Source: Microvirga aerophila
GTDB taxonomy: Bacteria > Pseudomonadota > Alphaproteobacteria > Rhizobiales > Beijerinckiaceae
DNA: 64,000 bases
NCBI RefSeq assembly: GCF_003332305.1
Contig: NZ_QOIO01000023.1
Coordinates: forward strand, 37,853-101,852
Direction of reading: 5' to 3'
Position 1 is the first letter of the stretch. Each line of letters begins with the position of its first letter. Made by a program: the position numbers and the translations under genes. The notes below the pieces were generated by a model. It did no database searches, was not told the origin of the DNA, and worked only from the letters and a program-made list of their open reading frames with translations. Below, in pieces: positions 35,844 through 45,589 of the stretch.

Positions 35844-36707
35844 CTATCGGCGGGCTTGGATGTATTGCTCGAGAAGCGAGAGGGCCAGTTTGCGGTCGCT
35901 GTCGCCGGCTTCCGCGAAAGCCTCCTCGTAGAGCTTCGTGATCCACCGTTCCTTGGGAGTATCGCTGGCTTCCCGGGCAAGGGTCAGCCACATGAGACCC
36001 TTGGCTCTCTGACGCGGAACACCCTGGCCCGTCATCAGAAGATGACCGAGCAGGGCCTGGGACGCGGAATGCCCCTTCTCGGCCGCGAGGTTGAACCAAC
36101 GGGCTGCAAGGCGCGAATCCTTCTCGATGCCCGTTCCCTCGAGGTAGAGACGCGCGAGGTTGTACTGAGCGTTGGAGTCGCTGAAATAGGTCGCGGCGTA
36201 GTAGTACATCTCCACGGCGCGGCTCGGATTGGCCGACACGTAGGTGCCCTTGATCCCGTCCAGGAAGTAGCCGCCGAGCGCTACGAAAGCGCTCGACACA
36301 ACCTTGGCGTTCGGTGAATCCGGGCTCTCGTCCGCGTGCTGGTCCGCCAGCTTCGAGAAGTACTCGAACGCTTTGAGATCGTCGTGCTGGACGCCGTCGC
36401 CATCCGCATACATGCGTCCGAGCTTCCACAGGGCCAACGAATGACCCTGCCCTGCCGCATATTCAAGCGCCTGCGCGGCCCCGCGCTTGTCGCCTGCATT
36501 GTAATCGCGCATGCCGTTGCGCAGCGCCTCGCGCACCGACCCGTACTTGACGGCCGGGGCCAGGGTTGGCGCGACCGTCGTGGACAATGCCGGCGTCAGG
36601 CTCTGCGTCAGCGGCTGCGGACGTGGGGCGGCGTCAAGCGCGAAGGCCGCGCTTCCGCCAAGGATGGTCGCGCCGAGCGTGACCGCGATGAGACTAGACG
36701 TCCGCAT
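35844..36707 (-). CDS. exoR: Sel1-repeat periplasmic protein, ExoR-like
   Basis: A 287-residue secreted protein with a signal peptide (VTLGATILGGSAAFALDA) and Sel1-type helical repeats: AAQALEYAAGQGHSLALWKLG, AYQYNLARLYLEGTGIEKDS and SQALLGHLLMTGQGVPRQ. Length, signal, repeat order and the ending match ExoR, the periplasmic repressor of the ExoS-ChvI two-component system that controls exopolysaccharide and flagella in rhizobia. Its ATG overlaps the last 14 nt of ilvD on the same strand. ExoR identity is good but not certain, since other Sel1 proteins exist. Confidence 0.78.
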   Translation of the reverse strand: MRTSSLIAVTLGATILGGSAAFALDAAPRPQPLTQSLTPALSTTVAPTLAPAVKYGSVREALRNGMRDYNAGDKRGAAQALEYAAGQGHSLALWKLGRMYADGDGVQHDDLKAFEYFSKLADQHADESPDSPNAKVVSSAFVALGGYFLDGIKGTYVSANPSRAVEMYYYAATYFSDSNAQYNLARLYLEGTGIEKDSRLAARWFNLAAEKGHSASQALLGHLLMTGQGVPRQRAKGLMWLTLAREASDTPKERWITKLYEEAFAEAGDSDRKLALSLLEQYIQARR

Positions 36708-38424
36708 AGGTTTCTTTTTCCGCAGCTCCGCCCGGATGGGTTACCGCCCCATCCCGCGCCGGACCTACTGTTTGCGCGTATTTCCATAGATAGCCGGAGG
36801 TCGACGTGGTCTCGCGAGGCGACCACTCGGCGCGCCGACGCGTCAGCTCCTCGTCCGAGAGCTCCACGTCGATGGTGCCCTTGATGGCGTCGAGAACGAT
36901 GATGTCGCCATCCTGGATCAGGCCGATCGGGCCGCCGACAGCAGCCTCGGGGCCCACATGGCCGATGCAGAAGCCACGGGTCGCGCCGGAGAAGCGGCCA
37001 TCCGTGATCAGGGCGACCTTGTCGCCCATGCCCTGGCCATAGAGGGCGGCGGTGGTGGACAGCATCTCACGCATGCCGGGGCCGCCGCGTGGACCCTCGT
37101 AGCGGATCACCAGCACTTCGCCTTCGTTGTACTGGCGATGGGTCACTGCATCGAAGCAGGCCTCCTCGCCGTCGAAGACCCGGGCCGGGCCGCGGAAGGT
37201 CTGCTTTTCGAGCGGCATGCCGGCGACCTTCACGATTGCGCCCTCGGGAGCAAGATTGCCCTTGAGGCCCACCACGCCGCCAGTTGGCGTGATCGGCCTG
37301 TTGGCCGGATAAATCACGTCCTGATCGTCGTTCCACTGCACGGAGGCGAGATTCTCGGCAATGGTGCGGCCGGTCGCCGTCATGCAGTCGCCGTGCATAT
37401 AGCCATGGTCGAGGAGCGTCTTCATGAGGAGCGGTATGCCGCCAACCTCGAACATGTCCTTGGCCACATAGCGCCCGCCGGGCTTGAGATCCGCCACGTA
37501 CGGCGTGCGCTTGAAGATTTCGGCGACGTCGAACAGGTCGAACTTGATCCCGGCCTCGTGAGCGATAGCCGGCAAATGCAGGGCCGCATTGGTGGACCCG
37601 CCGGAGGCCGCCACCACAGTCGCGGCGTTCTCGAGCGCCTTGCGGGTTACGATATCGCGCGGGCGGATGTTTTTGGCGATGAGCTCCATGACCATCTCGC
37701 CGGCGCTGGCGCAGAACCGGTCGCGGATCTCGTAAGGCGCAGGCGCGCCGGCCGAATAGGGCAGCGCGAGGCCGATCGCCTCGGACACGGTCGCCATGGT
37801 GTTGGCGGTGAACTGCGCACCGCAGGCTCCGGCAGACGGGCATGCCACCTGCTCGAGTTCCGTCAGATCCTCGTCGGACATCTCGCCGACGGAGTGCTTG
37901 CCAACGGCCTCGAAGAGATCCTGGACGGTAACGGGTCGGCCGCGAAACGAGCCGGGCAGGATCGATCCGCCATAGATGAAGATCGACGGCACGTTGAGGC
38001 GCACCATGGCCATCATCATGCCGGGCAAGGACTTGTCGCAGCCGGCCATGCCCACGAGAGCATCATAGGAATGGCCGCGCATGGTCAGCTCGACCGAGTC
38101 CGCGATGACCTCGCGGGAGGGGAGCGACGACTTCATGCCCTGGTGGCCCATGGCGATGCCGTCCGTCACCGTGATGGTGCAGAATTCGCGCGGGGTGCCA
38201 CGGGCGGCGGCCACGCCCTTCTTGACTGCCTGCGCCTGGCGCATGAGGGAGATGTTGCAGGGAGCAGCCTCGTTCCAGCAGGTGGCGACGCCCACGAGCG
38301 GTTGGCCGATCTGCTCCTTGGTCAGGCCCATGGCGTAAAGGTAAGAGCGATGCGGCGCGCGGGCCGGCCCCTCCGTCACATGACGGCTCGGCAGTTTCGA
38401 CTTGTCGATCAGGCGCGCATCCAT
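36694..38424 (-). CDS. ilvD: dihydroxy-acid dehydratase
   Basis: A 576-residue IlvD that makes 2-oxo acids in valine, leucine and isoleucine synthesis. Iron-sulphur cluster ligands are in [25 protein letters not shown] and [16 protein letters not shown]; the later [21 protein letters not shown] and [19 protein letters not shown] are family hallmarks. Start at ATG 38424 (MDARLIDKS); a GTG three codons upstream sits nearer a GGGGGAA element. The ExoR-like gene overlaps its 3' end, so they are probably co-transcribed. Confidence 0.96.
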   Translation of the reverse strand: MDARLIDKSKLPSRHVTEGPARAPHRSYLYAMGLTKEQIGQPLVGVATCWNEAAPCNISLMRQAQAVKKGVAAARGTPREFCTITVTDGIAMGHQGMKSSLPSREVIADSVELTMRGHSYDALVGMAGCDKSLPGMMMAMVRLNVPSIFIYGGSILPGSFRGRPVTVQDLFEAVGKHSVGEMSDEDLTELEQVACPSAGACGAQFTANTMATVSEAIGLALPYSAGAPAPYEIRDRFCASAGEMVMELIAKNIRPRDIVTRKALENAATVVAASGGSTNAALHLPAIAHEAGIKFDLFDVAEIFKRTPYVADLKPGGRYVAKDMFEVGGIPLLMKTLLDHGYMHGDCMTATGRTIAENLASVQWNDDQDVIYPANRPITPTGGVVGLKGNLAPEGAIVKVAGMPLEKQTFRGPARVFDGEEACFDAVTHRQYNEGEVLVIRYEGPRGGPGMREMLSTTAALYGQGMGDKVALITDGRFSGATRGFCIGHVGPEAAVGGPIGLIQDGDIIVLDAIKGTIDVELSDEELTRRRAEWSPRETTSTSGYLWKYAQTVGPARDGAVTHPGGAAEKETYADV

Positions 38425-38433
38425 GGATTTCAC

Positions 38434-38728
38434 TCTTCCCCCAACTGACCTTCACCCTACTTCCGAGTGGTTACGGAATAAATGTGATGTGCCATGTGCC
38501 GCGCCGCCGATGCAACGATCCCCGGAAGTGCAAGTCAGCGGATTTTGGGCTGAACTTTTCCCTGGGATCCCGCGCCTTAAGGCGTTGGGGTTGAAGCACT
38601 TTAACTGAGTTTACTCAGGTGCGCGCCCTTTATGGCGGCATCGCGGCAGAGCCTGGGCCAAGAACGGCAGGATGTGGAAGGTTTGAAGATGTTGCTCCTG
38701 AGCAACATTTTCCCGTTTACTCTAACCC
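38434..38728. other. non-coding stretch between ilvD and the methyltransferase gene
   Basis: About 295 bp. I see no gene, RNA or convincing hairpin. Local A/T-richness near 38600-38720 may include the ilvD promoter region. Confidence 0.4.
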
Positions 38729-39547
38729 TTAAGCAGGGTCGGACGAAAACCATACCGCATCGTAGACCGCCGTCGCCGTTCGGTCCGGCGACCGATCCGT
38801 TGTGAGCCAAATGGATCGTGTGCCGGCGATATCGGCTTCCGAAGGACCGTATGCGCTGGTCTTGCGGGTCGTCTCCTGGCTGCAGGAAATGAAGCCCACG
38901 GTCATCAAAGGCTCGGCCGCATATCTGCGCTGCATTCGTGTCACAAGCATGGCCGGTCCCCAGCCCTTATGCGGTTGCCACGGGAAGATCAGGCGACCGC
39001 CGCGCTCAAGAGCTCTCAGCCATCCGGGATCGGGCGCGAGCACCCCCGCATTCACATAGACAACATCCGCACTCGGCAGCGTCACGCCGAAGGCCGAGCG
39101 GGCATGGACGCTCACATGAGGCAGGCGCTTCAGATTTTCAGCCGCCTGGGCCGCGAGATCCGTTTCGTACTCGAAGGCCTCGACGCGCCCGCCCGGCTCC
39201 ACGAGGGAAGCCAGGATAGCCGTGTAGTAGCCGGTCCCTGCCCCCACATGGACGACCCTGTCGCCCGGCTGAGGCTTGACCGTTTCCATCCAGGCGGCGT
39301 GGAGCGCCGGCTCGCCGTTGTTGATTCCCCGCGCCTGATCGATGGCCACGAGGACATTCTCGTAGATGTCGGCGATGTCGCGCGTCTGGGTCGCGATCCC
39401 CTGGCTGATGGTGGTCCAGGGTGGAGGCGGAAGGAAGTATTCGCGGGGGATGGAGGCGAAAGCGCTCTGGATACGAGGATCCTCGACAGCCGCCAATCGT
39501 GCGATCTGCTCGGCATAGCGCCGACGGTATTCCTCGGACGAAGCCAT
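38729..39547 (-). CDS. protein-L-isoaspartate methyltransferase-like protein
   Basis: A 272-residue protein. The N-terminus and SAM motif (GDRVVHVGAGTGYYTAILASLV) follow the Pcm family. The usual Pcm substrate-binding segment is changed, and a C-terminal extension of about 60 residues (SRTSIWLTTDRSPDR region) is present. Related large Pcm-like proteins in Alphaproteobacteria are of uncertain substrate. SAM binding is secure; isoaspartyl repair activity is not. Confidence 0.82.
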   Translation of the reverse strand: MASSEEYRRRYAEQIARLAAVEDPRIQSAFASIPREYFLPPPPWTTISQGIATQTRDIADIYENVLVAIDQARGINNGEPALHAAWMETVKPQPGDRVVHVGAGTGYYTAILASLVEPGGRVEAFEYETDLAAQAAENLKRLPHVSVHARSAFGVTLPSADVVYVNAGVLAPDPGWLRALERGGRLIFPWQPHKGWGPAMLVTRMQRRYAAEPLMTVGFISCSQETTRKTSAYGPSEADIAGTRSIWLTTDRSPDRTATAVYDAVWFSSDPA

Positions 39548-39622
39548 CGCCGTCTCCGAAAATCCACCCCCGGCCTAAGCTGGTTCCAAGCGGTGCCACG
39601 GCAAGGGCCGGGCCCAGGCGGA

Positions 39623-41230
39623 TTACATCCGGAACACGCCAAACTTCGTCTCCGGCACGGGAGCGTTCAGGGCGGCCGAGAAGGCGAGCGCCAGGACGCG
39701 CCTCGTCTCGGACGGCAGGATGATGCCGTCGTCCCACAGGCGGGCGGTCGCGTGATAGGGGCTGCCCTCTTCCTCGTATCGGTCGCGGATGGGGGCTTTG
39801 AAGGCCTCCTCCTCCTCCGCACTCCACATCTTGCCGTCAGCCTCGATGTTGTCGCGCCGCACGGTGGCCAGCACGCTCGCCGCCTGCTCGCCGCCCATCA
39901 CGGAGATGCGGGAGTTCGGCCAAGTGAACAGGAAGCGCGGAGAATAGGCCCGTCCGCACATGCCGTAATTGCCCGCGCCGAACGAGCCGCCGACCAGCAG
40001 GGTGATCTTGGGCACCTGGGCGCAAGCGACCGCCGTGACGAGCTTCGCGCCATCCTTGGCAATGCCGCCGGCCTCGTATTGTCGGCCGACCATGAAGCCA
40101 GAGATGTTCTGCAAAAACAGGAGCGGAATGCGCCGCTGGCAGCACAGCTCTATGAAATGCGCGCCCTTCAGGGCGCTCTCGGAGAACAGGATGCCGTTAT
40201 TGGCGATGATCCCGACCGGCATGCCCCAGATCCGAGCAAAGCCCGTCACGAGGGTAGTGCCGTAGAGCCGCTTGAACTCATCGAATTCGGAGCCGTCGAC
40301 GAGGCGGGCGATGACCTCGCGGATATCGTACTGCTTCTTGAGATCCGTCGGCACGATCGCGTCGAGATCCTGAATCGCGTATTTCGGCTCCACCGGCTCG
40401 GCGAGATCGATGTCGATAGTCTTGCGGGTGTTCAGCGTGCCGACGATGCGGCGCACGATAGCCAGCGCATGAACGTCGTCCGTGGCGTAATGATCGGCGA
40501 CGCCCGACTGCCGGGCGTGCACATCCGCGCCTCCCAAATCCTCCGCCGAGACCACCTCCCCCGTGGCGGCCTTCACCAGGGGCGGGCCACCGAGGAAGAT
40601 CGTGCCCTGGCGCCGCACGATGATCGTCTCGTCCGACATGGCCGGCACATAAGCGCCACCCGCCGTGCAGGAGCCCATGACGCAGGCGATCTGCGGGATG
40701 CCCATGGAGGACAGGGTCGCCTGATTGTAGAAGATCCGGCCGAAATGATCCCGATCCGGAAAGACCTCGGTTTGGTGGGGCAGGTTCGCGCCGCCCGAAT
40801 CGACCAGGTAGATGCAGGGCAGACGGTTTTCGCGGGCAACCTCCTGGGCACGGAGGTGCTTCTTGACCGTCATGGGGTAGTAGGTGCCGCCCTTGATGGT
40901 CGAATCGTTGCAGACGATCATCACCTCGCGGCCTTCAACCCGCCCGGTGCCCGTGATGATGCCGGCGCCGTGAATAGCATCGTCGTACATGCCGTGAGCC
41001 GCAAGCCCACCCAGCTCGAGAAAGGGAGCCCCAGGGTCGAGCAGCCTCGTCACCCGTTCGCGCGGCAGGAGCTTTCCGCGAGCTAGGTGCCGCTCCCGCG
41101 CCTTTTCAGGACCACCCCGCGCCACCTCGGCGCGCTTGGCCTGAAGGTCCCGGGCGAGATCGGCCCAGGCTTCGCGATTGGACCGCGCTGTATCCGATGC
41201 GAGATCGGCGGATGTGGCGATGACCGGCAC
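39623..41230 (-). CDS. mccB: methylcrotonyl-CoA carboxylase beta subunit (carboxyltransferase)
   Basis: A 535-residue acyl-CoA carboxyltransferase starting at GTG 41230. Crotonase-like halves with [30 protein letters not shown] and [20 protein letters not shown] match MccB in leucine degradation, the 'NLPHQTE' segment being typical. It carboxylates 3-methylcrotonyl-CoA with the biotin protein MccA, which is not in this window. The isovaleryl-CoA dehydrogenase at 45.6 kb supplies the upstream step. Confidence 0.9.
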   Translation of the reverse strand: MPVIATSADLASDTARSNREAWADLARDLQAKRAEVARGGPEKARERHLARGKLLPRERVTRLLDPGAPFLELGGLAAHGMYDDAIHGAGIITGTGRVEGREVMIVCNDSTIKGGTYYPMTVKKHLRAQEVARENRLPCIYLVDSGGANLPHQTEVFPDRDHFGRIFYNQATLSSMGIPQIACVMGSCTAGGAYVPAMSDETIIVRRQGTIFLGGPPLVKAATGEVVSAEDLGGADVHARQSGVADHYATDDVHALAIVRRIVGTLNTRKTIDIDLAEPVEPKYAIQDLDAIVPTDLKKQYDIREVIARLVDGSEFDEFKRLYGTTLVTGFARIWGMPVGIIANNGILFSESALKGAHFIELCCQRRIPLLFLQNISGFMVGRQYEAGGIAKDGAKLVTAVACAQVPKITLLVGGSFGAGNYGMCGRAYSPRFLFTWPNSRISVMGGEQAASVLATVRRDNIEADGKMWSAEEEEAFKAPIRDRYEEEGSPYHATARLWDDGIILPSETRRVLALAFSAALNAPVPETKFGVFRM

Positions 41231-41338
41231 GTGCTCAGCACTCCCTGCTTCTACCGAAATGCCTGACGCAAAGGCAAAGTCGGGTCAACGAGGCTCGAAT
41301 GGAGATGGTAGGGGAGCTGCCCCTCAGGCGAGAGCGAA

Positions 41339-41665
41339 TCAGCCCTTCGCGCGAATGACTACATCGCGGCGCACCGTGCCGGATCCGCACCGGTAGGCTA
41401 TGCCGCGCACGAGTGACCAATCCTGGGACGTCCTCTGCAGGAACAGGTGGGAGCCGCCCAGCGCCATGGTCTGGTCCAGCATGGCGTCCGTCGCGGACCC
41501 GAAGCCAGGAACAGTCGGCACCACGGGGCTCACCTCGCCAAGTCGGGTGCAGGCCCGGACATCCGCCGGGGAATCGACGATGCGGACCAGTTCCCTGGGC
41601 TCGGGCGTATAGGAGCATGCCGAAGCAGCCAGGGCGACGAAAGAAACAAGGAGTGCGCGTTGCAT
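41339..41665 (-). CDS. small lipoprotein, DUF4156-like
   Basis: A 108-residue lipoprotein from ATG 41665. The signal ends in the lipobox ASAC, followed by SYTPEPRELVRIVDSPADVRACTRLGEV and, later, DQTMALGGSHLFLQ. The C-R-A-C and LGEV elements with a later Cys (YRCGSG) resemble the DUF4156/RcsF-like group. Probably outer-membrane; function unknown. Confidence 0.65.
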   Translation of the reverse strand: MQRALLVSFVALAASACSYTPEPRELVRIVDSPADVRACTRLGEVSPVVPTVPGFGSATDAMLDQTMALGGSHLFLQRTSQDWSLVRGIAYRCGSGTVRRDVVIRAKG

Positions 41666-41774
41666 GTGTGGTCCGCCGATGATCAGCCGTTTAGACAAGC
41701 TTATTCGGACAAGCTTAGAGCATGAAGCGCCCTTGAGGAGAAGTCCTGCGGCTCCCGATGCGCAAATCCCGCCC

Positions 41775-42500
41775 CTAGTTGCCGGAAAGCAACGGCTCCG
41801 CCCGCGCGGTGGGCCCGAAGATCCCCTCAAAGCTCTTGCGCATGACCGCATCGACCTCCGGCATGGTCACCGGAATCCCTAGATCCACCAGGCTCGTGAC
41901 CCCGTGCTCGGTGACGCCGCAGGGAACAATGCCGGAAAAGTGGGACAGATCAGGCTCCACGTTCAGGCTGATGCCGTGAAAACTGACCCAGCGCCGAACC
42001 CGGATTCCGATGGCGGCGATCTTGTCCTCCACGGCCTCGCCCTTGTCGGGCCGCCTGACCCAGACGCCGACCCGGTCCTCCCGCCGCTCGCCGCGGATGT
42101 TGAACTCCCCTAGGGTCGCGATCAGCCAGGCTTCCAGGGCTGCCACGTAGCGGCGAAGATCCGGCGTCCGGCGCTTGAGATCCAGCATCACATAGGCCAC
42201 CCGCTGACCCGGACCGTGATAGGTGTATTGCCCGCCCCTGCCCGTCTGGTGGACGGGAAAGCGGTCCGGATCGACGAGATCCCCCGCATCGGCCGACGTG
42301 CCGGCGGTGTAGAGCGGAGGATGCTCCACGAGCCAGACGAGTTCGGGGGCTCTCCCGTCAGCGATAGCGGCGGCGCGGTCCTCCATGAAGGCGACAGCCT
42401 GCTCATAACCGGTCAGCCCCTCGGCGATGATCCAATCGACGGGCTCGGACCCGACACCGGCAATGAACCCATCGGCCAAGTTGTCACGCAAACTCGTCAC
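41775..42500 (-). CDS. lipB: lipoyl(octanoyl) transferase
   Basis: A 241-residue LipB from GTG 42500 ([12 protein letters not shown]). The family motifs are present: [13 protein letters not shown], the [21 protein letters not shown] loop, [26 protein letters not shown] and PCGV with the catalytic Cys. It moves octanoyl groups from acyl carrier protein to lipoyl domains of 2-oxoacid dehydrogenases. A longer frame reaching 42749 is rejected because it would overlap tRNA-Leu and match no family. Confidence 0.94.
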   Translation of the reverse strand: MTSLRDNLADGFIAGVGSEPVDWIIAEGLTGYEQAVAFMEDRAAAIADGRAPELVWLVEHPPLYTAGTSADAGDLVDPDRFPVHQTGRGGQYTYHGPGQRVAYVMLDLKRRTPDLRRYVAALEAWLIATLGEFNIRGERREDRVGVWVRRPDKGEAVEDKIAAIGIRVRRWVSFHGISLNVEPDLSHFSGIVPCGVTEHGVTSLVDLGIPVTMPEVDAVMRKSFEGIFGPTARAEPLLSGN

Positions 42501-42721
42501 CAATTGCCACCCATGCTGTCGAACGAAACCGGCGGGCGTTTTGAGCCGCGGCGCCCTTAGGGTCAACTCTCCACATCCGCGAGGATGCGTTACGATATAT
42601 GGAGGGCGATCTGGTTTTTCGCCAACCGGCGATGTCGGCGACGAATGGGCTTGCGGCGGCCGAACCGATCTGTTAGAGCCACCGCCTCGCCAGGGGAAAC
42701 AACCCTGGCCTTGAAGGTTCC

Positions 42722-42806
42722 GCGGCCATGGCGGAATTGGTAGACGCACTACCTTGAGGTGGTAGCGGGGAGACCCGTGGAGGTTCGAGTCCTCTTGGCC
42801 GCACCA
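42722..42806 (+). tRNA. tRNA-Leu (anticodon GAG)
   Basis: An 85-nt tRNA with acceptor stem GCGGCCA pairing with TGGCCGC, anticodon stem CTACC/GGTAG with loop TTGAGGT (anticodon GAG, reading CUC and CUU), the long variable arm typical of leucine tRNA (CGGGGAGACCCGTG), T-arm GGTTCGAGTCC and encoded ACCA 3' end. Confidence 0.95.
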
Positions 42807-42836
42807 AACCTTCGAGATGGCCCACCGGGCGCACTT

Positions 42837-42870
42837 AAAAAAGGTCCCTTTTCGGGGCCTTTTTTCTTTT
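42837..42870 (+). terminator. rho-independent terminator after tRNA-Leu
   Basis: AAAAAAGGTCCC (42837-42848) pairs with GGGGCCTTTTTT (42854-42865, one T·G pair), followed by CTTTT. Loop of 5 nt. Confidence 0.85.
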
Positions 42871-42963
42871 CCGGTCAGGCCTCAGCGCCTAGTTAAGTTG
42901 AACCCTTTTCTCAGGGGCCCGATTCAGGCTCTGAGGACCTGCCGCTAACCAATTCTTCGATCT

Positions 42964-43010
42964 GGCCTTTTGGGCGCATTGTCGAGGCTTCGCCCCGCGC
43001 CTAAAAGGCC
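42964..43010 (+). promoter_or_regulatory. 14-bp hairpin in the mgtE leader
   Basis: GGCCTTTTGGGCGC (42964-42977) pairs with GCGCCTAAAAGGCC (42997-43010) with 13 Watson-Crick pairs and one G·U. The 19-nt loop can form a small inner stem (GGC-TTC-GCC). The structure ends 24 nt before the mgtE ATG, without T-run. A magnesium-responsive leader or an operator are possible; it does not resemble the ykoK M-box. Confidence 0.45.
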
Positions 43011-43034
43011 CATGAATCTTGTGAGGACAGGCCA

Positions 43035-44459
43035 ATGCTGGACGCTGAAGACAAAGCGGCGCTCCACACGCCCGACGGCGTGGTGGCTGACTCCCTGCCC
43101 TTCCGGGACGAGGAAGGCTACGTCAACCCGGAATTCGTTTCAGCGGTCAGCGATGCCATCGATGCGCTCGACACCGAGCGGCTGCGCCTTCTCGTGGATG
43201 ACTTTCACGAATCGGACCTCGGCGATCTGCTCGAGGCTCTCGACCCGGAGCATCGCCCCCGCCTGATTGAACTGCTCGGCTCTGCATTCGACTTCACGGC
43301 GCTCACCGAGGTCGACGAGGCGGTCCGCGAAGAAATCCTGGAGGGCCTCGAGACGGCGACCCTCGCGGAGGGCGTGCGCGAGCTCGATTCCGACGACGCG
43401 GTCACCATTCTCGAAAGCCTCGACGAGGAAGACAAGGCCGAGGTCCTTGACCACCTTCCGGCTGTCGAGCGCGTGGCGCTCCAGCGCTCGCTCGATTACC
43501 CCGAAGGCAGCGCCGGCCGGCGCATGCAGAGCGAACTCATCGCCGTTCCGCCGTTTTGGACCGTCGGCCAGACCATCGACTACATGCGCGACACAGCGGA
43601 CCTGCCGGAGACGTTCTACGAGATCTTCGTGATCGATCCCGCAGGCCATCTCCTGGGCGCCGTGCCCCTCGACCGGCTTCTGCGCAGCAAGCGCCCCATT
43701 ACCATCCAGGACATCATGAACGATGATCCGGATCGGGTGGCGGCCACGCAGGACCAGGAGGAGGTGGCGCGCCTCTTCGAGCGCTACAACCTCGTCTCGG
43801 CGGCGGTGGTGGACGAGGCCAACCGGCTCGTCGGCGTCATGATGGTCGACGACATCGTCGACGTGCTGGAAGAGGAAGCGGACGCCGACATCAAGCAGCT
43901 CGGCGGCGTGAAATCGGACGAAGAGCTGTCGGACACCGTCTTCTACATTCAGCGCAGCCGCTTCCCGTGGCTGTTCATCAACATGTGCACCGCTCTTATT
44001 GCAGCGAACGTCATTCAATTGTTCGAGGGCTCGCTCGAGCGGATGGTGGCCCTCGCGGTCCTGATGCCGATCGTGGCGTCCATGGGCGGGAACGCCGGAA
44101 CCCAGACCATGACGGTTGCCGTCCGGGCGCTTGCGACCCGCGAGCTCGGCCGCTCCAACGCCTGGCGCATCATCCGCCGCGAGGCCATGGTCGGGCTGCT
44201 CAACGGCATGGCCTTTGCACTCATCATGGGCACCATCGCCGGCCTCTGGTTTCAATCGATCGAACTCGGCATCGTCATCGGGATGGCCCTCGTGACGGTC
44301 CTGATCTTCGCGGCCCTTGGCGGCATCTTCGTGCCGCTCAGCCTCAACAAGCTCGGCGTCGACCCAGCCGTGTCGTCAGGTCCTTTCGTCACCAGCATCA
44401 CGGATATCGTGGGATTTTTCGCCTTCCTAGGTATAGCAACCGCTTGGTTTCACCTGTAA
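43035..44459 (+). CDS. mgtE: magnesium transporter MgtE
   Basis: A 474-residue MgtE. The N-domain (superhelical repeats, residues about 30-130) is followed by paired CBS domains (about 140-260; GAVPLDRLLRSKRPITIQDIMND, DEANRLVGVMMVDDIVDVL) and a five-helix membrane domain (GGNAGTQTMTVAVRALATREL motif). The acidic CBS/N-domain interface senses cytosolic magnesium. Selective Mg2+ entry channel. A hairpin precedes the gene. Confidence 0.94.
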   Translation: MLDAEDKAALHTPDGVVADSLPFRDEEGYVNPEFVSAVSDAIDALDTERLRLLVDDFHESDLGDLLEALDPEHRPRLIELLGSAFDFTALTEVDEAVREEILEGLETATLAEGVRELDSDDAVTILESLDEEDKAEVLDHLPAVERVALQRSLDYPEGSAGRRMQSELIAVPPFWTVGQTIDYMRDTADLPETFYEIFVIDPAGHLLGAVPLDRLLRSKRPITIQDIMNDDPDRVAATQDQEEVARLFERYNLVSAAVVDEANRLVGVMMVDDIVDVLEEEADADIKQLGGVKSDEELSDTVFYIQRSRFPWLFINMCTALIAANVIQLFEGSLERMVALAVLMPIVASMGGNAGTQTMTVAVRALATRELGRSNAWRIIRREAMVGLLNGMAFALIMGTIAGLWFQSIELGIVIGMALVTVLIFAALGGIFVPLSLNKLGVDPAVSSGPFVTSITDIVGFFAFLGIATAWFHL

Positions 44460-44550
44460 AATTCATTTCGGCTCCGTTATCGTAATGACCTGTTAACGGC
44501 CCTTGAGCCATCCCTTGATCCAAGCAGGTCATGCGTAAACAGATGAGCCG

Positions 44551-45453
44551 ATGAAGACACGCCGCCGCGCCCCCAGCCGTTCAAAAGCCTCCGGCCTGAT
44601 GACGTTTCTGCGCGTCGCCCGGTTTGGTGCTGTCACCGCCCTGGCCTTTGGCCTCGCGTCCTGCGCCATCGCCCCCTCCTCGTCCGGCCGTTATCCGTCG
44701 AAGAGCGACGCCAGGCCCCATGCCGGCGTGGCGACGGCCCACCGGCTGCCGATCCACGGCGTGGACATCTCCAAGTGGCAGGGCAAGGTCGATTGGGCGG
44801 CTCTTCGCCAGGCCGGCACGCAGTTCGCGTTCATCAAGGCCACCGAAGGCGGCGATCACGTGGACAACCGGTTCCTGGAGAACTGGTACGCGGCCCGTAG
44901 CGCCGGGGTTCCGCGTGGGGCCTATCACTTCGTCTATTGGTGCCGCCCGGCCCACGAGCAGGCGGCTTGGTTCAAGAAGAACGTTCCGCAGGATCCCGAC
45001 GCCCTGCCGCCGGTCCTCGACGTGGAATGGAACGGCGAATCGGTCAACTGCCCCCGGAAGGTGCCGCGCGCCCAGGCGCTCGCCATGATCGACCAGATGC
45101 TGAAGGAAATGGAAGCCCATACGGGCAAACGGCCGATCATCTACACTGACATCACCTTCCACCAGGAAATCCTGGAAGGCGAGTTCAACGATTATCCCTA
45201 CTGGATCCGCAGCACCGCCGCAGAGCCGCATCACCGCTACAACAACCGCCGCTGGACCTTCTGGCAGTTCACCACGACCGGGCGTGTCCCCGGCGTGTCG
45301 GGCGACATCGACCGCAACGCCTTCTACGGCACGGAAAACCAGTGGCGCATGTTCGTGCAGAGCAAGTGCGATCCGCGCGATCACGCCCGGCTCGAACCCC
45401 TCGGCGTCTGCCGCGACGTGGATCCCGTCCAAACGGCAAGCGTCGGCGAATAG
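44551..45453 (+). CDS. GH25 lysozyme-like lipoprotein
   Basis: A 300-residue exported protein. The N-terminus has a basic segment, a hydrophobic stretch ([15 protein letters not shown]) with a lipobox-like LASC, and then a GH25 muramidase domain: [42 protein letters not shown] and PVLDVEWNG, ending DRNAF. Catalytic Asp/Glu positions (DVEWNG) are intact. It would cleave MurNAc-GlcNAc bonds from the periplasm. Chromosomal GH25 lipoproteins occur in Hyphomicrobiales and need not be phage derived. Confidence 0.88.
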   Translation: MKTRRRAPSRSKASGLMTFLRVARFGAVTALAFGLASCAIAPSSSGRYPSKSDARPHAGVATAHRLPIHGVDISKWQGKVDWAALRQAGTQFAFIKATEGGDHVDNRFLENWYAARSAGVPRGAYHFVYWCRPAHEQAAWFKKNVPQDPDALPPVLDVEWNGESVNCPRKVPRAQALAMIDQMLKEMEAHTGKRPIIYTDITFHQEILEGEFNDYPYWIRSTAAEPHHRYNNRRWTFWQFTTTGRVPGVSGDIDRNAFYGTENQWRMFVQSKCDPRDHARLEPLGVCRDVDPVQTASVGE

Positions 45454-45589
45454 CCTGACTTCCCGTCAAAGGCTGCTATATCTCTCCTCAATCATTCCCG
45501 AGGGCGGCGCTGGGCGCCGCCCGAGCGCGAACACAACAGTCTTCTCAGGGCCGGTTTCAAGCCCTGCGTGGGACCAGGAGAGAAACGTC

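Noticed and set aside
36958..38448. Long open frame opposite ilvD
   Set aside because: Antisense shadow of a conserved gene; composition is His/Gly/Arg-rich without domain motifs.
38969..41086. Long open frame opposite mccB and the methyltransferase gene
   Set aside because: It spans two real genes on the other strand and has no motif of its own.
42501..42749. N-terminal extension of lipB
   Set aside because: It would overlap tRNA-Leu and lacks family similarity; GTG at 42500 fits LipB length.
42722..42806. tRNA-Leu as an integration site
   Set aside because: I found no downstream copy of its 3' end and no integrase in the window.
42870..43034. ykoK-type (M-box) magnesium riboswitch before mgtE
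   Set aside because: The leader is short and does not show the multi-helix M-box layout; only one main hairpin is seen.
44551..45453. GH25 gene as prophage remnant
   Set aside because: No phage structural, integrase or holin genes are nearby, and a signal/lipobox is present.
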